Positions 25,605 through 35,311 of a stretch of DNA of 64,000 bases are shown here, piece by piece (position 1 is the first letter of the stretch; each line of letters starts with the position of its first letter). Source of the stretch: Dermatemys mawii (lineage: Eukaryota > Chordata > Testudines > Dermatemydidae); contig ML677385.1 of the NCBI GenBank assembly GCA_007922305.1, positions 6,722,336 to 6,786,335 of the forward strand. The letters run 5' to 3'. Position numbers and translations under genes: made by a program. The notes beneath the pieces are model-generated. The model was not told where the DNA came from, ran no database searches, and worked only from the letters and a program-made list of their open reading frames with translations.

Positions 25605-25880
25605 CAGGGATTGGCAACCTTGGCACGTGGCCCCCCAGGGTAAGCACCCTTGGCAGGCCCGGCCAGTTTGTTTACCTGCCATGTCCGCAGGTTCAGCTGA
25701 TTGTGGCTCCCACTGGCCACGGTTCGCAGCTCCAGTCCAATGGGGGCTGCGGAAAGCAATGCGGTGGGCCATTGGGAGCTACGACTGGCCGAACCTGTGG
25801 ACATGGCAGGTAAACAAACCGGCTGGGCCCACCAAGGATGCTTACCTTGTTGGGCTGCATGCCAAAGTTGCCGATCCCTG
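25605..25880. mobile_element. palindromic hAT-type MITE
   Basis: Ends are CAGGGATTGGCAACC and the complement of GTTGCCGATCCCTG, flanked by CTGTAGGG and CAGTAGGG, an 8-bp duplication with one mismatch. The two halves are near-inverted copies: TGTTTACCTGCCATGTCC at the left against GGACATGGCAGGTAAACA at the right, and CCAATGGGGGC against GGCCATTGGGAGC. It is the same family as 10247-10550 and has no coding capacity. Confidence 0.8.
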
Positions 25881-27289
25881 CAGTAGGGCTTAGCAAGCCA
25901 GTGGGTCTCACACCACACCTCAAGTAAAACCCAGCCAAAGCAGCAAGAAGTTTGGGCCTGTTTTCGTTGTGGGACTTGTTGGACTGGCCCACAGGTTCAG
26001 ATAAATTTGACTATGTTTTGTACAACCACACACACCTGAGGCTTTGCTTATTACTTTTTCTTCCTCATTACTGTACAGCAGAGATTCAATGAAGAGCAAA
26101 ACCTATTTATCAGTGGTCACGTTTACTGGAAGAAGACACTGGATGAGTGACATTTTATAATATAATTTTAATATTGTCAAAACTGCACAGCTGGCAAGCC
26201 CTCTTCAGTAGAGGAGAGTGTTTTCCTATCAATGGGCAATTCTGATCTTTCCCCAAAACACCCAGGCACACACAGATAAAGAGAGATGAGTGATTTGATA
26301 ATACTCAGAAACCTGTGGCCTTGTTTTATATTCAAATAATTCTGATAAGATTAGGGAGCAAAGGCAGGAAAGCCAACTATGTAAAATGTTCTAGAGGGGC
26401 AAAGGCGGCATGTTTTTACTGCTATGCAAGAGACCCCAGTTTAAAGACAGTGTTATAATCCCCAGCCAAATGAGGAACGAGCAGTCAGCCAACCTGTGCA
26501 GGAGGCAGATAGATAAGTGGCTGAGCTACCACTGTCTACACAGGCAGCTTGCCCTCCCAGAGCAGGAGAAAGCCAAATCTTACTACTATGCACCATACAA
26601 AAGACAAAGCTAAGCTTATGTTTAAGTAAACAGCTTAATCAGCTTCCTGAAAGTTGTCTTTATCGCACATTTTCCAAAGCAGGCAGCATCTCACAATGGC
26701 TGGACCATAAAGCATATGATGAAGCAAACGAAATATTGTATTACTGTAACAGAGCAGCCATCACTCTTAATAATTCTCTTACCTTACAGAACATGAATTT
26801 TTTTTTAAATAGCTCAAGCTGCTGTTAAACGTGGCAATTAAAATGATCAAAGAATCACAATAGCATGCAGTGCAGCCAAGCAGTTTCCCTGCTCTGAAGC
26901 TTTCAAAACTTGCAGTAGAGGATGTCATCAAGAGACAAAAAGAAATGGAATACTAGAGTTTTGCTAACTGTTCACACTGAGTTCCAAAATCATCCCACAC
27001 CCACCTGGGCAGGCGTAATCTCAAACTTGAATCTCAAAGCACATTCATCATAAAGTTTGCTATTGTGCACAGACATAAAAGGAATCCTGATCCCAGTTTT
27101 GACAGCTCCCAGGTCAATTTTTGACTGCATCACAATCAGATTTATAGTTTCCCACTGAAATCTATGTATCTCACAAGCTATTGAAGATACTTAAATAAAT
27201 AACCTCCTCCCCATTATATCTGAGCCTCTCATAATGTTTAATGTTTATCCATATACCACTCCTGTATGATAGGGAAGAGCTAGTACCCC

Positions 27290-27440
27290 CTTTTACAGAG
27301 TGGGAACTGAGGCACAGAGAGCCTAAAGCCCAGATCCTCAAAAGTATTTAGGCTCCAAACTTCCACTGAACTCTATGGGAGTTAGGCACCTAAATATCTT
27401 GCAGGAGCTGGACCTAAGTGACTAGCCCAAGTCACACAGG
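27290..27440 (+). repeat. MIR-like SINE fragment
   Basis: It holds TTTTACAGAGTGGGAACTGA, GGCACAGAGAG and later CCAAGTCACACAGGGAG, the usual MIR-type tail. An AGGCTCCAAACTTCCA block is inserted between the two parts. Confidence 0.5.
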
Positions 27441-27861
27441 GAGTCTATGGCAGAGCAGGGCCTTGCTCTCAGGTCTCCATGGTCCAGGAGTACTATACTG
27501 TAATTGTAATTATATTATATTTGTGGTTGTGGCTTTTGACATTTCAGCCAGGTGAAATGGAGTTTCACTTGGAAAACTTGGCTTTTTTCAGACCGAACAC
27601 TCATGGGAGGTGGACAAATGAAGACTGTAACCAAAGAAAATGTTCACGTGGCTCCCAATCTAAATGTCTTTGAAGCCAAGGGAATCTTCCCATTGATTTC
27701 AGTGGGCTTTGAGTCAGATCCATGAACCCCAAAGCAAAACAAAACTGCTGAGTTTCTTAGAGGTCTTTGCATATGCACTAAAAGACAACGTCGTCCATCT
27801 TTCACAGGAAAGAGAGATCAATAAAATCCAGTTTTTCTTTATTTAAGCAAATATTTTGCAG

Positions 27862-27933
27862 ATCCAAGGGCCTGCTCTTGCATTGGCTGTGCACCAAAAA
27901 TTTCACAGAGTCAATTGCTCTGCTACTGCGAAT
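27862..27933 (+). repeat. dispersed repeat, unclassified (copy 2)
   Basis: It is the inverted partner of 23366-23437, sharing CCAAGGGCCTGCTC and CTGTGCACCAAAAA. Confidence 0.55.
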
Positions 27934-28465
27934 TCAGACCTAACCTAGGTGGGTGCAACCTCAGTAAGTCGAGTTACACTCAACGATACCGGGGCTGAAT
28001 TTGCTCCATGATAGCCAACAGGATGTGTGATAAGTAGGTTGCATTTTTAGATCTTTCCAGTGATTCTGGAGAAAATAAGGTGAAGACCGATGACAAGTCG
28101 AGAAGCATGATGCTACGGCTTCCTCATGAAGGTTGCAAGAGGAGACAGTCAGTGTCAGTTTCCTTTTCAGTCTGAAACTGGGCAAACATAGAGCACAAAC
28201 TGCAGTGACATGACAGCTATAAATAAAGGGGGACTCGGGCTGCAATGAGGAAAGTTACAATCAGTTTGGTAACTGAGGAGCCAAAGAACCAATGTGAGTT
28301 CATTTCGATTCTGTGCACAGCTAACCTGGGAAGACAAGGGTTCAGTGATGGCAAACAAGAGTAGCTCCAGCTCCTACCAGTTGAGCACCAACTGGTCATT
28401 GCTGATCAGCCTTGGACTACGTAGTGTTGCCTTAATCAACTCCACATGGGAGTTGGTCAGTCTAA

Positions 28466-28578
28466 TAGGATGACCAAAAAAATTGGGACGGAGCTGGGCG
28501 GTAATAGGAGCCTACATAAGAAAAAAAACCCAAAAATCAGGACTGTGCCTATAAAAATCAGGACATCTGGTCACCTTA
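28466..28578 (-). mobile_element. short TA-flanked MITE (copy 2 of 5)
   Basis: It is in reverse orientation relative to 8280. The right end GGACATCTGGTCACC is intact and followed by TA; the left end is eroded just after GGATGACC. The TAATAGGAGCCTACATAAG block is present. Confidence 0.75.
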
Positions 28579-30402
28579 CAATCTAGAGATGCAATGATCA
28601 GGTAGGTCTACATCATTGGCCCCAATACCTGCGGCTGCAGCAGACAGTGTCCAAATATGAAGCATCTCCCTGCAATGCCAGCTGCTTGAGCGTGAATGCT
28701 CCTCCAGTGACCTGGCAGAGTGCAGTGATCATGTGCACAGCGGGGCGCAGTAGCACATGCATGGATGTGGCAGGAAGCAGTAGGAGGACACAACAAGATG
28801 ACTTGGGAAGAATGAATCCCCCTGTTCTTAATTCCCCACCTACAAAATCCTATTACGAAAACATAAAAAACAGCCTTCTCACTCCTACAGTTATTCCAAG
28901 GCCTTCGCTTTCCTGTCTCTCAAAATCTCAGGAACTGTTCTGTTTGGACGTTTAAAAGGAAGTTCACCACAAAATCTTTCCATATTTATGAGATGTAGCC
29001 CAGTGACACTGAACCATCTCTCATCTTTGTAGTACACTTGCTAAATCAGAGCAAGGATTCTTTACACTCTGTCTCTCCTAAGGAACCTGGAGCCAGCTCA
29101 GACTCCAGGACTCTGCAAAGGTTTGGGTTCTGTTGCTGTTTTTTACATGATTTGCACCACAGCCACTACTTTGCTGCATGGTGGATGTTCCAGAAAGTAG
29201 AGATTGCCCCTGTGCCTTTGCCAGAGATACAGGGTAATATCTGCCTGGGGAGTTGTGCTAGCAGAGGTGCAGGAGGAAGAGAGGTGCACAGGTTTTACAA
29301 TCAAACATCTCCATTACTGCACTGCCTGTTGCTCTGTTCCAGAAAGGGAGGGTCATTATATTTTTCCTGTAAGTGCAACTAACAATTCCTGGAACCTCAC
29401 TTCTCCCCCCACTTCCCCTTTCCTGGCTCCTTTCCCTCTGGGCTTTAACAGACCCAGCGATAAACACTGGGCTGCTCATGGCATTTTCCCTCCCCCACCA
29501 CCTGCCCTATTGTAGTTAAAAGGTGCAATTTTCCAACTGGATTTTGGGAAACATAACAGTGTAAATTGAAAGAGAAGAGTCCAAATCTGGTGCTGACTGG
29601 GAATCATCTTCCTCTGCCAGCCTGCTTCTTTCACGTTCCCAGCTGTCATCAGCTGGAACCGTGAGGGTCTGTCCACCCTGCAACTGGGACTGACATCTCC
29701 CCACCCCCAGCCTGGGTAGATAGACACGCACCAGCTTTGTGTGAATGCCTCAGCACAGCTGTCAGCACAGGTTAGCCACCTCTGTGCCAGCCTCCTCTAC
29801 CCCCTGGTTTGTACTAGAGGGCTAGTCCATGGTGCTGCCTGTGGCACAGTGTCCACACAGCTATTTTTAGCATGCTAGCTGGAGCAGAGCTAGTGCTTGT
29901 CTGTCCACCCACGCTGGGAAGCACCCTGCCAGCTGCAGTATAAGCAGACCATTAGAAGCCCCGTTCCAAGAGTCATTTCTATGTCTCTGTCTCTTACCCA
30001 AATGCCTTGTGTCAGGGATCAAGAACTCGAGCTATCTCTGAGTGTGGTAGCTGCTGGTTTAACACTTGGGGCAATCAAAGAGCTCATGAGGCAGCCCAGC
30101 TCCAGAGAAACATCTGGCAGTGGCAGCAGCAGGTGGAGGCCAGTGGCAGCAGTAAAAGAAATGGCAAAGGCAATACTGGCTGGATCCATGGCAGAAGAGG
30201 AAGAGATGCTCTGTGGGATAGCTGCCCAGAATGCACTGCTCCAAATACCGCTGCAAGTGCCGCAAGTGTGAACACACTATTGCGCAGGCAGCTGACAGTG
30301 TGAACACACAACAGCGGTTTCCCTTCTGCGCTCTCTGAGAGGTGCTGTAACTGCTGGTGCTGTCTACACTGAAAGCTGCCACTGTGGAGATACCCTGAGT
30401 TG
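28579..30402. other. no gene recognised; probable MITE remnants
   Basis: A stretch at about 29733-29955 carries CTATTTTTAGCATGCTAGCT and CAGAGCTAGTG as in the 63476 MITE family but lacks clear ends. At 30160-30400 words such as CTGCAAGTGCCGCAAGTGTG resemble another Harbinger-type terminus. Neither remnant can be delimited well. Confidence 0.4.
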
Positions 30403-30589
30403 TTCAGGATTCAGCTTTAGCCATGGGTGATGGGGCTAGGGACCCCAGGCTGCAGTCCTGTGCAGTGGAACTTCGGCTTTTTGCTCTGGCCCTAGTGAGT
30501 CTAATGCCGGCCATGCTTGGCAGGCCCCCTGAAACTTGTTCATGGCCCCCCAGGAGGCCCCGGACTCCTGATTGAGAACCACTGCTGTA
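30403..30589 (-). mobile_element. hAT-type element, end fragment
   Basis: It ends GATTGAGAACCACTG, the complement of the common hAT end CAGTGGTTCTCAATC. Inside are GTCTAATGCCGGCCATGCTT and GGCCCCCCAGGAGGCCCCGG, typical of a GC-rich reptile hAT MITE. The far end is lost. Confidence 0.6.
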
Positions 30590-31091
30590 GACCAGAGGGT
30601 GTTAGCAATTGCTGAGCAGAAAGAGGGTGAACTCTGCACAGGAAGGTTTCCATCTGACAGCTTTAGTTAAAAAGTTTGTTTTAAAAGTATTACACAATCT
30701 CTTTAAAATCCTTTGTTTGCACTGAAAGTAATTGTATGGTATTTCTTTCTCTCTGGCTGTGTCCAGCAGCTAGTAAGTCCAAATTTTAGGGTTTATGTAT
30801 GATGGCCTGGGTTTAACTCTATATAATGCTGTCTAAAAAGTCCTGAAAAGACAAAACTTTGGCCTGTAATCCAGCAAAGATTTCCCCTGAAGTGGAGAAA
30901 AGGGTGTTCAAAATAGTTGTAAAAAATTTGCTTCAATATACCAGCTACACAAAGAATGTGGTTTGCATGCTGGGTCCCTGAGGTAGTGTCTAATGAGACT
31001 GATATAAATAGAAATACTGCTGTGTTTATGTTTATAAAGTCCAGAGCCAATAGGTCAGGCAGGATTTGTACTTTCGTGGCTAGCCTGAGCC

Positions 31092-31209
31092 ATCCATGCG
31101 GCCATGGCCACACTACTATTTTTAGTGCACTAGGTTGAGCAAAGCTAGTGCATGTATATCTACATGAATGGGCAATCACAGCTCCCAAATGCTGTGTAGA
31201 CACACCCAC
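31092..31209. mobile_element. MITE fragment, 63476 family
   Basis: It contains CACACTACTATTTTTAGTGC, CAAAGCTAGTGCATG and TGTGTAGACACACCC. Degraded and without a clear duplication, it lies just upstream of the autonomous Harbinger element. Confidence 0.45.
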
Positions 31210-31259
31210 AGTGAGAGGGGCCTTTGCTTACAGCCACATCCAGCCTCGCTTCCTTCTGA

Positions 31260-31459
31260 GGCCATGGTTACACTGGCACTTTATAGCGCTATAAAGCCCC
31301 TACGAGCGCTATAACCTACTCTCCGTCCACACTGGCAAGGCACTAATAGCGCTATAACCGCGGAGTTATAGCGCTATTATAAATCCACCTCCTCATGGGG
31401 AATAAGGGCTGTAGCGCACCTGCTGTAGCGCTACAGGAAGAATGTGGACACCCACTGCG
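31260..31459 (+). repeat. Harbinger left terminal region with AGCGCT palindromes
   Basis: This 200-bp region is shared with the MITEs at 3116 and 59280. It repeats short palindromes around AGCGCT, mostly as TATAGCGCTATA or close variants, at about 31284, 31304, 31347, 31367 and 31425. Such subterminal arrays are candidate binding sites for the element's Myb-like protein or transposase; that role is inferred. Confidence 0.75.
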
Positions 31460-31620
31460 TATTAATTGGCCTCCAGCCTGTCCCATAATTCCCGTTCGAG
31501 CCACTCTGGTCATCACTTGCAAACTCTTTTGTCCTGTCCTCAAGTGACCACACGTCAGACCCGCCCTTTAAAGTTCCAAGGAAATTTGAAAATCCCCTTC
31601 CTGTTTGCTCCAGCCAAGCG

Positions 31621-31786
31621 TGGCGTGCTCTCAGGGAACCCTTGCAAGTGATCATTCTCATTGATCAGATTGATTGCGTGGCGTGGTCTCAGGGAATCCT
31701 TGCAGGTGATCATTCTCATTGATCTGATTGATTGCGTGGCGTGGTCTCAGGGAATCGTTGCAGGTGATCATTCAGATTGATCATCA
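31621..31786 (+). repeat. 58-bp tandem repeat, three units, ahead of the Myb start codon
   Basis: Units begin at 31621, 31679 and 31737, each with TGGCGTG, then TCTCAGGGAA, then GTGATCATTC. The third unit is cut short where the ATG begins. The decayed relative at 55350-55859 has only one such block before its ATG, so the triplication is specific to this copy or lineage. It lies in the 5' leader or promoter. Confidence 0.85.
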
Positions 31787-32349
31787 TGACTCCACGTGCC
31801 ATGCTTCCTCGCAATAGGCGATCCCCAGCATGGAGCAATAGTGAGGTGCTGGACCTCATCAGCTGCTGGGGGGAAGAGGCTGTTCAGTCTCAGCTGCGGT
31901 CTAGCCGCAGGAATTTTGACACCTATGGGCAGATATCACGGGCCTTGGCAGAAAGAGGCCATGAGCGGGACACTCTGCAGTGCCGTGTTAAGGTAAAGGA
32001 GCTTAGGAATGTGTATCGCAAAGCCCGCGAGGCAAACGGCCGCTCTGGGGCAGCCCCGGTGACTTGCAGATTTTATAAGAAGCTGCACGCGATACTTGGT
32101 GGTGATCCCACGGTCACTCCATCGACCACCACGGACACTTCCCAGCCCACCAGTGAAGGGGGGGGGGTGAGGAGGAGGACGAAGAGCAGGAGGATGAAGA
32201 AGAGGAGGAGGATGAGGACGAGGCAGCAGCGATCCAGGGCACGGAGGAGTCCCTGGACGCATGCAGCCAGGAGCTCTTCTCAACCCAGGAGGGCAGCCAG
32301 CCACAGCGTCTGGCGGTTGCAGGGGCCAGCTCAGCAGCGGATTGCGGAG
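31786..32349 (+). CDS. Harbinger Myb/SANT-like DNA-binding protein, exon 1
   Basis: In Harbinger elements this accessory protein binds transposon ends and helps bring the transposase into the nucleus; that role is known for the family. The ATG at 31786 opens a frame with a Myb/SANT-like (trihelix type) domain over about residues 8-100. Its landmarks are SPAWSNSEVLDLI, the motif ISCWGEE, FDTYGQISRALAERGHE, CRVKVKELRNVY and the CRFYKKLHAILGG tail. After this the reading frame must change at a run of ten G (32158-32167). The next frame gives a long Glu/Asp-rich segment and then QELFSTQEGSQP, up to a GTAAAG donor at 32350. The donor is phase 1 and matches exon 2. Without the frame change the protein runs into a basic tail and stops at 32476-32478. 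The break may be real or a misread homopolymer. Confidence 0.75.
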
Positions 32350-32600
32350 GTAAAGCTGCTTTTCTATGGGGAAGGCTGGCAGCTTGGGGTGGAAAGGGAT
32401 GAGGGGGGCATTCCACCTGGAGCTCTGTTCAAGCCAGGAGGAGGGCAGGGGGGCATGCAGCCAGGAGCTCTCCTCTAAAGCCAGGAGGAGGGCGGACAGC
32501 CACAGCGTCCGGCAGTTGCAGGGGCCAGCTCAGCAGTGCATTGCGGCGGTAAAGCTGCTTTTCTATGGGGAAGGCAGGCAGCTTGGGGTGGAAGGGGATG
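32261..32600 (+). repeat. tandem duplication covering the exon 1 end and splice donor
   Basis: Two copies offset by 194-199 bp share ATGCAGCCAGGAGCTC (32261 and 32455), GGGGCCAGCTCAGCAG, GGTAAAGCTGCTTTTCTATG and GGCAGCTTGGGGTGGAA. Each copy includes a GTAAAG donor, at 32350 and 32549, so two alternative exon ends are possible. Confidence 0.8.
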
Positions 32601-32616
32601 CTTGCATGCTTGCCTA

Positions 32617-32916
32617 CATGTGGAATAGTGCATTGATGTAGTCTATCACCTCGCGGTAGTCATCATCAGTAATCTCTTCAAAGGTCTCAATAAGAGCACT
32701 TGCAATGCGCCTGCGCAGGTTTCCCGGGAGAGCCAGCGTGGTCCCCGTCCCGGTCACGGTCACTAGTCCCTGCCACTGTGCTACAATGGGTGGGGGGAGC
32801 ATTGCTGCACATAGGCACGCTGCATATGGCCCTGGGCGGAAGCCGCATCTTAATAAAATCCCTTCCCTTTGCTCCTCAGTGACTCGAAGCAACGAGATAT
32901 CTTCCAGGACAAACAC
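32617..32916 (-). CDS. antisense open frame in the Myb intron, unknown
   Basis: About 100 codons are open on the minus strand inside the plus-strand intron. I do not recognise the product. The C-terminal part has a protein-like look (RRRIASALIETFEEITDD, then REVIDYINALFH before the stop). The first in-frame codon is GTG just after a CTCCGTAG acceptor-like site. Further upstream on the same strand lies a 34-nt stretch bounded by CCTGTCCCGCAG and CCATG|GTGAGTGG, as a small exon would be, and its phase would allow joining to this frame. It could be a third element gene, a captured host exon pair or chance. Confidence 0.3.
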
Positions 32917-32949
32917 CTACGGAGAATGTTGGAACAGTGTTCAGAGTAG

Positions 32950-33147
32950 GGCTCCTGCCACTTCCCGGAACTCCACCCTCCCCCGCCCCCCGCCACAGCT
33001 TTTCTGGGCAGGGAAGAAATCCTTCCCCCTGCCTGCTGCTCACACTGTGGCTCCTGCAACGTACCGGCACTCCCCACCCCCTCCCCCGCCACAGCTTCTC
33101 AGGGCAGGGAAAAAATCATTTCCCTTGCCTCTGGAGTCCACTCACCA
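32950..33147 (+). repeat. 99-bp tandem duplication within the Myb intron
   Basis: Two units begin GGCTCCTGC at 32950 and 33049. Both contain CCGCCACAGCTT, then a GGGCAGGGAA block, then TTTCCC or TTCCCCCTGCC. The duplication lengthens the intron, or on the minus strand the gap between candidate exons. Confidence 0.8.
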
Positions 33148-33271
33148 TGGCAGGGGCTCCGTTGCTGTATCTGTGCTGTCTGCGGGACAGGCAAACGGGG
33201 AATGTGGGGGAATGATAGGCATGTCTGCTCTTTACAAGGGAACCACTGTGAAATGTATCTTTTTATTTTAG

Positions 33272-33840
33272 AAGGGTCGTCCTTCACCCCTTTGCCATCG
33301 CTCTTATCAACAGCTGAGAGGCTCAGGCGACTGAGGAAGCGGCCACGAAGGAGCAAAGAGGATCTTGTACAGCAAGTAATGCAACAGGCTGTAACGGAGA
33401 ATCGAGTTGCACAGAGGTGGAAGGAGAATGAGAGCAAGTTGAGGGAGAAGGCGCGGAAGGAGAACGCGATTCACCGCCGGAAAAGCACCGACAAGCTGCT
33501 CTCATTACTGCAGCTTCAATTGCAGACTATGCAGCGGCTTGTCACCCTTCAGGAGCAGAAGCTCCGCACCCACCACCCCAATTATCGTTTGCCCCAACTC
33601 CCTTCCCCTTCCTTGCCTCTGTACCCTCCAGGCCAGTATCATCAGCCAAATGGTTATCACCATCCACAGCTGCCTCCAACCCCTCTGTCTTCACCGGACA
33701 ACCCCCAGACCCCAGACCATTATCCACTGCAGTCTACCCCTAATAACATGCCTTACTGGCCACCACAAATGGGGTTCGGGGGACATGGCCAGTTTGAGGG
33801 CACTGGAGACTCAGAGACCCGGACATACTCCGATCTCTGA
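33272..33840 (+). CDS. Harbinger Myb/SANT-like protein, exon 2
   Basis: The exon follows a strong acceptor (TTTTTATTTTAG at 33260-33271) and starts in the phase left by the 32350 donor. It encodes a basic, nuclear-localisation-like cluster (RRLRKRPRRSKED), then a long charged, leucine-containing helix likely to form a coiled coil (about 33350-33570, ending LQTMQRLVTLQEQKL). A Pro/His/Tyr-rich tail ends TRTYSDL and a TGA. AATAAA signals follow at 33930 and 33950. In related elements this C-terminal half follows the acidic linker, which supports reading the two exons as one gene. Confidence 0.75.
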
Positions 33841-33929
33841 CTGACCCCACGACACCCCCATTGCACCTCCCCTGCCTTCCCCCTCACATGCATCACAATA
33901 TTTTCTTTCAGCAACCGAAGTACCTGTTC

Positions 33930-33970
33930 AATAAATGAATTGTCTTCTTAATAAATGGGTTTTTTTTATT
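33930..33970. terminator. convergent poly(A) signals of both Harbinger genes
   Basis: Two AATAAA hexamers on the plus strand (33930-33935 and 33950-33955) serve the Myb gene, and a minus-strand AATAAA (plus-strand TTTATT, 33965-33970) lies 100 bp past the transposase stop. The two transcripts therefore probably end within about 50 bp of each other. This is sequence-based; usage is not shown. Confidence 0.65.
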
Positions 33971-34031
33971 AAGTGTACATACATTATTACAGGCTACAGA
34001 AAAGCAAATGCCTGTTCCTGTTAAAAGAATG

Positions 34032-34054
34032 CTCCCTCCCTCCCTCCCTCCCTC
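34032..34054. repeat. (CCCT)n simple repeat
   Basis: A run of CCCT units lies between the transposase stop codon and its poly(A) signal. Confidence 0.9.
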
Positions 34055-34069
34055 CATCTGCACCTCACT

Positions 34070-35311
34070 TCAGAACTGGCTTTCAGCCTCAAAATGCTCC
34101 CTCAAGGCTTCCCTGATCCTAACAGCCTCGCGCTGGTCCCCTCCATGAACCCTGCTCTCTGGCTGGGCATATGTGGCCTCCAGGCGTTGAACCTCAGAGG
34201 ACCATGCCTGAGTGAAGCCTTCGCCCTTCCGCTCACAAAGATTATGTAGGGCACAGCATGCGGAAATAACCGCGGAGATACTACCCTCGGCCAAATCTAG
34301 CCTCCCATAAAGACAACGCCAGCGCGCCTTCAGACGCCCAAAAGCACACTCCACAGTCATTCGACAACGGCTAAGCCTGTAGTTGAACCTTTCCTGACTG
34401 CTGTCCAGGGTCCCTGTGTACGGTTTCATGAGCCAGGGCATTAAAGGGTAAGCAGGGTCACCAAGAATCACTATGGGCATTTCCACTTCCCCCACGGGGA
34501 TCCTCTGGTCTGGGAAAAAAGTCCCGGCTTGCAGCTTCATGAACAGGCCGGTGTTGCGGAAGATGCGTGCGTCATGCACCTTTCCAGACCAGCCAGCGTT
34601 AATGTCAGTAAAACGCCCACGGTGATCCACAAGCGCCTGGAGAACCATGGAGAAGTACCCCTTTCGGTTAACGTACTCCTCAGCTAGGTAGGCGGGCGCG
34701 AGAATGGGTATATGGGTCCCATCTATCGCCCCACCACAGTTAGGGAAACCCATTTCTTCAAAGCCAGCCACGATGTCATGCACGTTATCCAGAGTCACGA
34801 TTTTTCGTAGCAGGATGCGATTGATGGCCCTGCACACTTGCATCAGCACAACTTCAACGGTCGACTTTCCAACCCCAAACTGGTTGGCCACCGATCGGTA
34901 GCTGTCTGGGGTAGCCAGCTTCCAGATCGCGATAGCCACCCGCTTCTCCACCGGGAGGGCAGCTCTCAGTCTGGTGTCCTTGCGCCGCAGGGCAGGGGCG
35001 AGTTCAGCACACAGTCCCATGAAAGTGGCTTTTCTCATTCGAAAGTTTTGCAGCCACTGCTCGTCGTCCCAGACTTGCATGACGATGCGATCCCACCACT
35101 CTGTGCTCGTTTCCCGTGCCCAGAAGCGGCGTTCAACAGCCGTGAGCATGTCCGTTAATGAGACAAGCAGCTTTGTGTCGAATGCATTCACCGCTTCGAT
35201 CTCGTCTTCAGAATCATCACTGTCATCCTGCATGTCAAGGAATAACTCCACTGCACACAGAGATGTGCTGGCGACAGTCGTCAGCATGTCCCTCAGCAGT
35301 TCTGGATTCAT
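34070..35311 (-). CDS. PIF/Harbinger DDE transposase (HARBI1-like), intact frame
   Basis: This nuclease would cut the transposon ends and paste the element into a new site with a 3-bp duplication. The frame is 413 residues from the ATG at 35311, in a MNPELLRDML context; an upstream GTG would add 26 residues but is less likely. From the ATG there is an acidic N-terminus, a conserved WWDRIVMQVWDDEQWLQNFRM segment split by no stop, and a helix-turn-helix-like block (about residues 138-164, YRSVANQFGVGKSTVE). The DDE core follows: Asp197 in GAIDGTHIPI, the GWSGKVHDARIF block, Asp285 in ILGDPAYPLMPW and Glu321 in TVECAFGRLKARW. The spacing from Asp285 to Glu321 is 36. The C-terminal SACCALHNLCE motif is typical of the family. 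Length and motifs fit an active enzyme; activity is not shown. Confidence 0.93.
   Translation of the reverse strand: MNPELLRDMLTTVASTSLCAVELFLDMQDDSDDSEDEIEAVNAFDTKLLVSLTDMLTAVERRFWARETSTEWWDRIVMQVWDDEQWLQNFRMRKATFMGLCAELAPALRRKDTRLRAALPVEKRVAIAIWKLATPDSYRSVANQFGVGKSTVEVVLMQVCRAINRILLRKIVTLDNVHDIVAGFEEMGFPNCGGAIDGTHIPILAPAYLAEEYVNRKGYFSMVLQALVDHRGRFTDINAGWSGKVHDARIFRNTGLFMKLQAGTFFPDQRIPVGEVEMPIVILGDPAYPLMPWLMKPYTGTLDSSQERFNYRLSRCRMTVECAFGRLKARWRCLYGRLDLAEGSISAVISACCALHNLCERKGEGFTQAWSSEVQRLEATYAQPESRVHGGDQREAVRIREALREHFEAESQF

Larger units (their letters stand above)
25889..28465. other. no gene recognised; scattered old repeats
   Basis: A MIR-like fragment (27290-27440) and one copy of a dispersed repeat (27862-27933) are listed separately. 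No gene or RNA could be supported in the rest. Confidence 0.45.

Noticed and set aside
25427..25918. 163-codon minus-strand frame
   Set aside because: It runs through the palindromic hAT MITE, whose symmetry opens mirrored frames on both strands.
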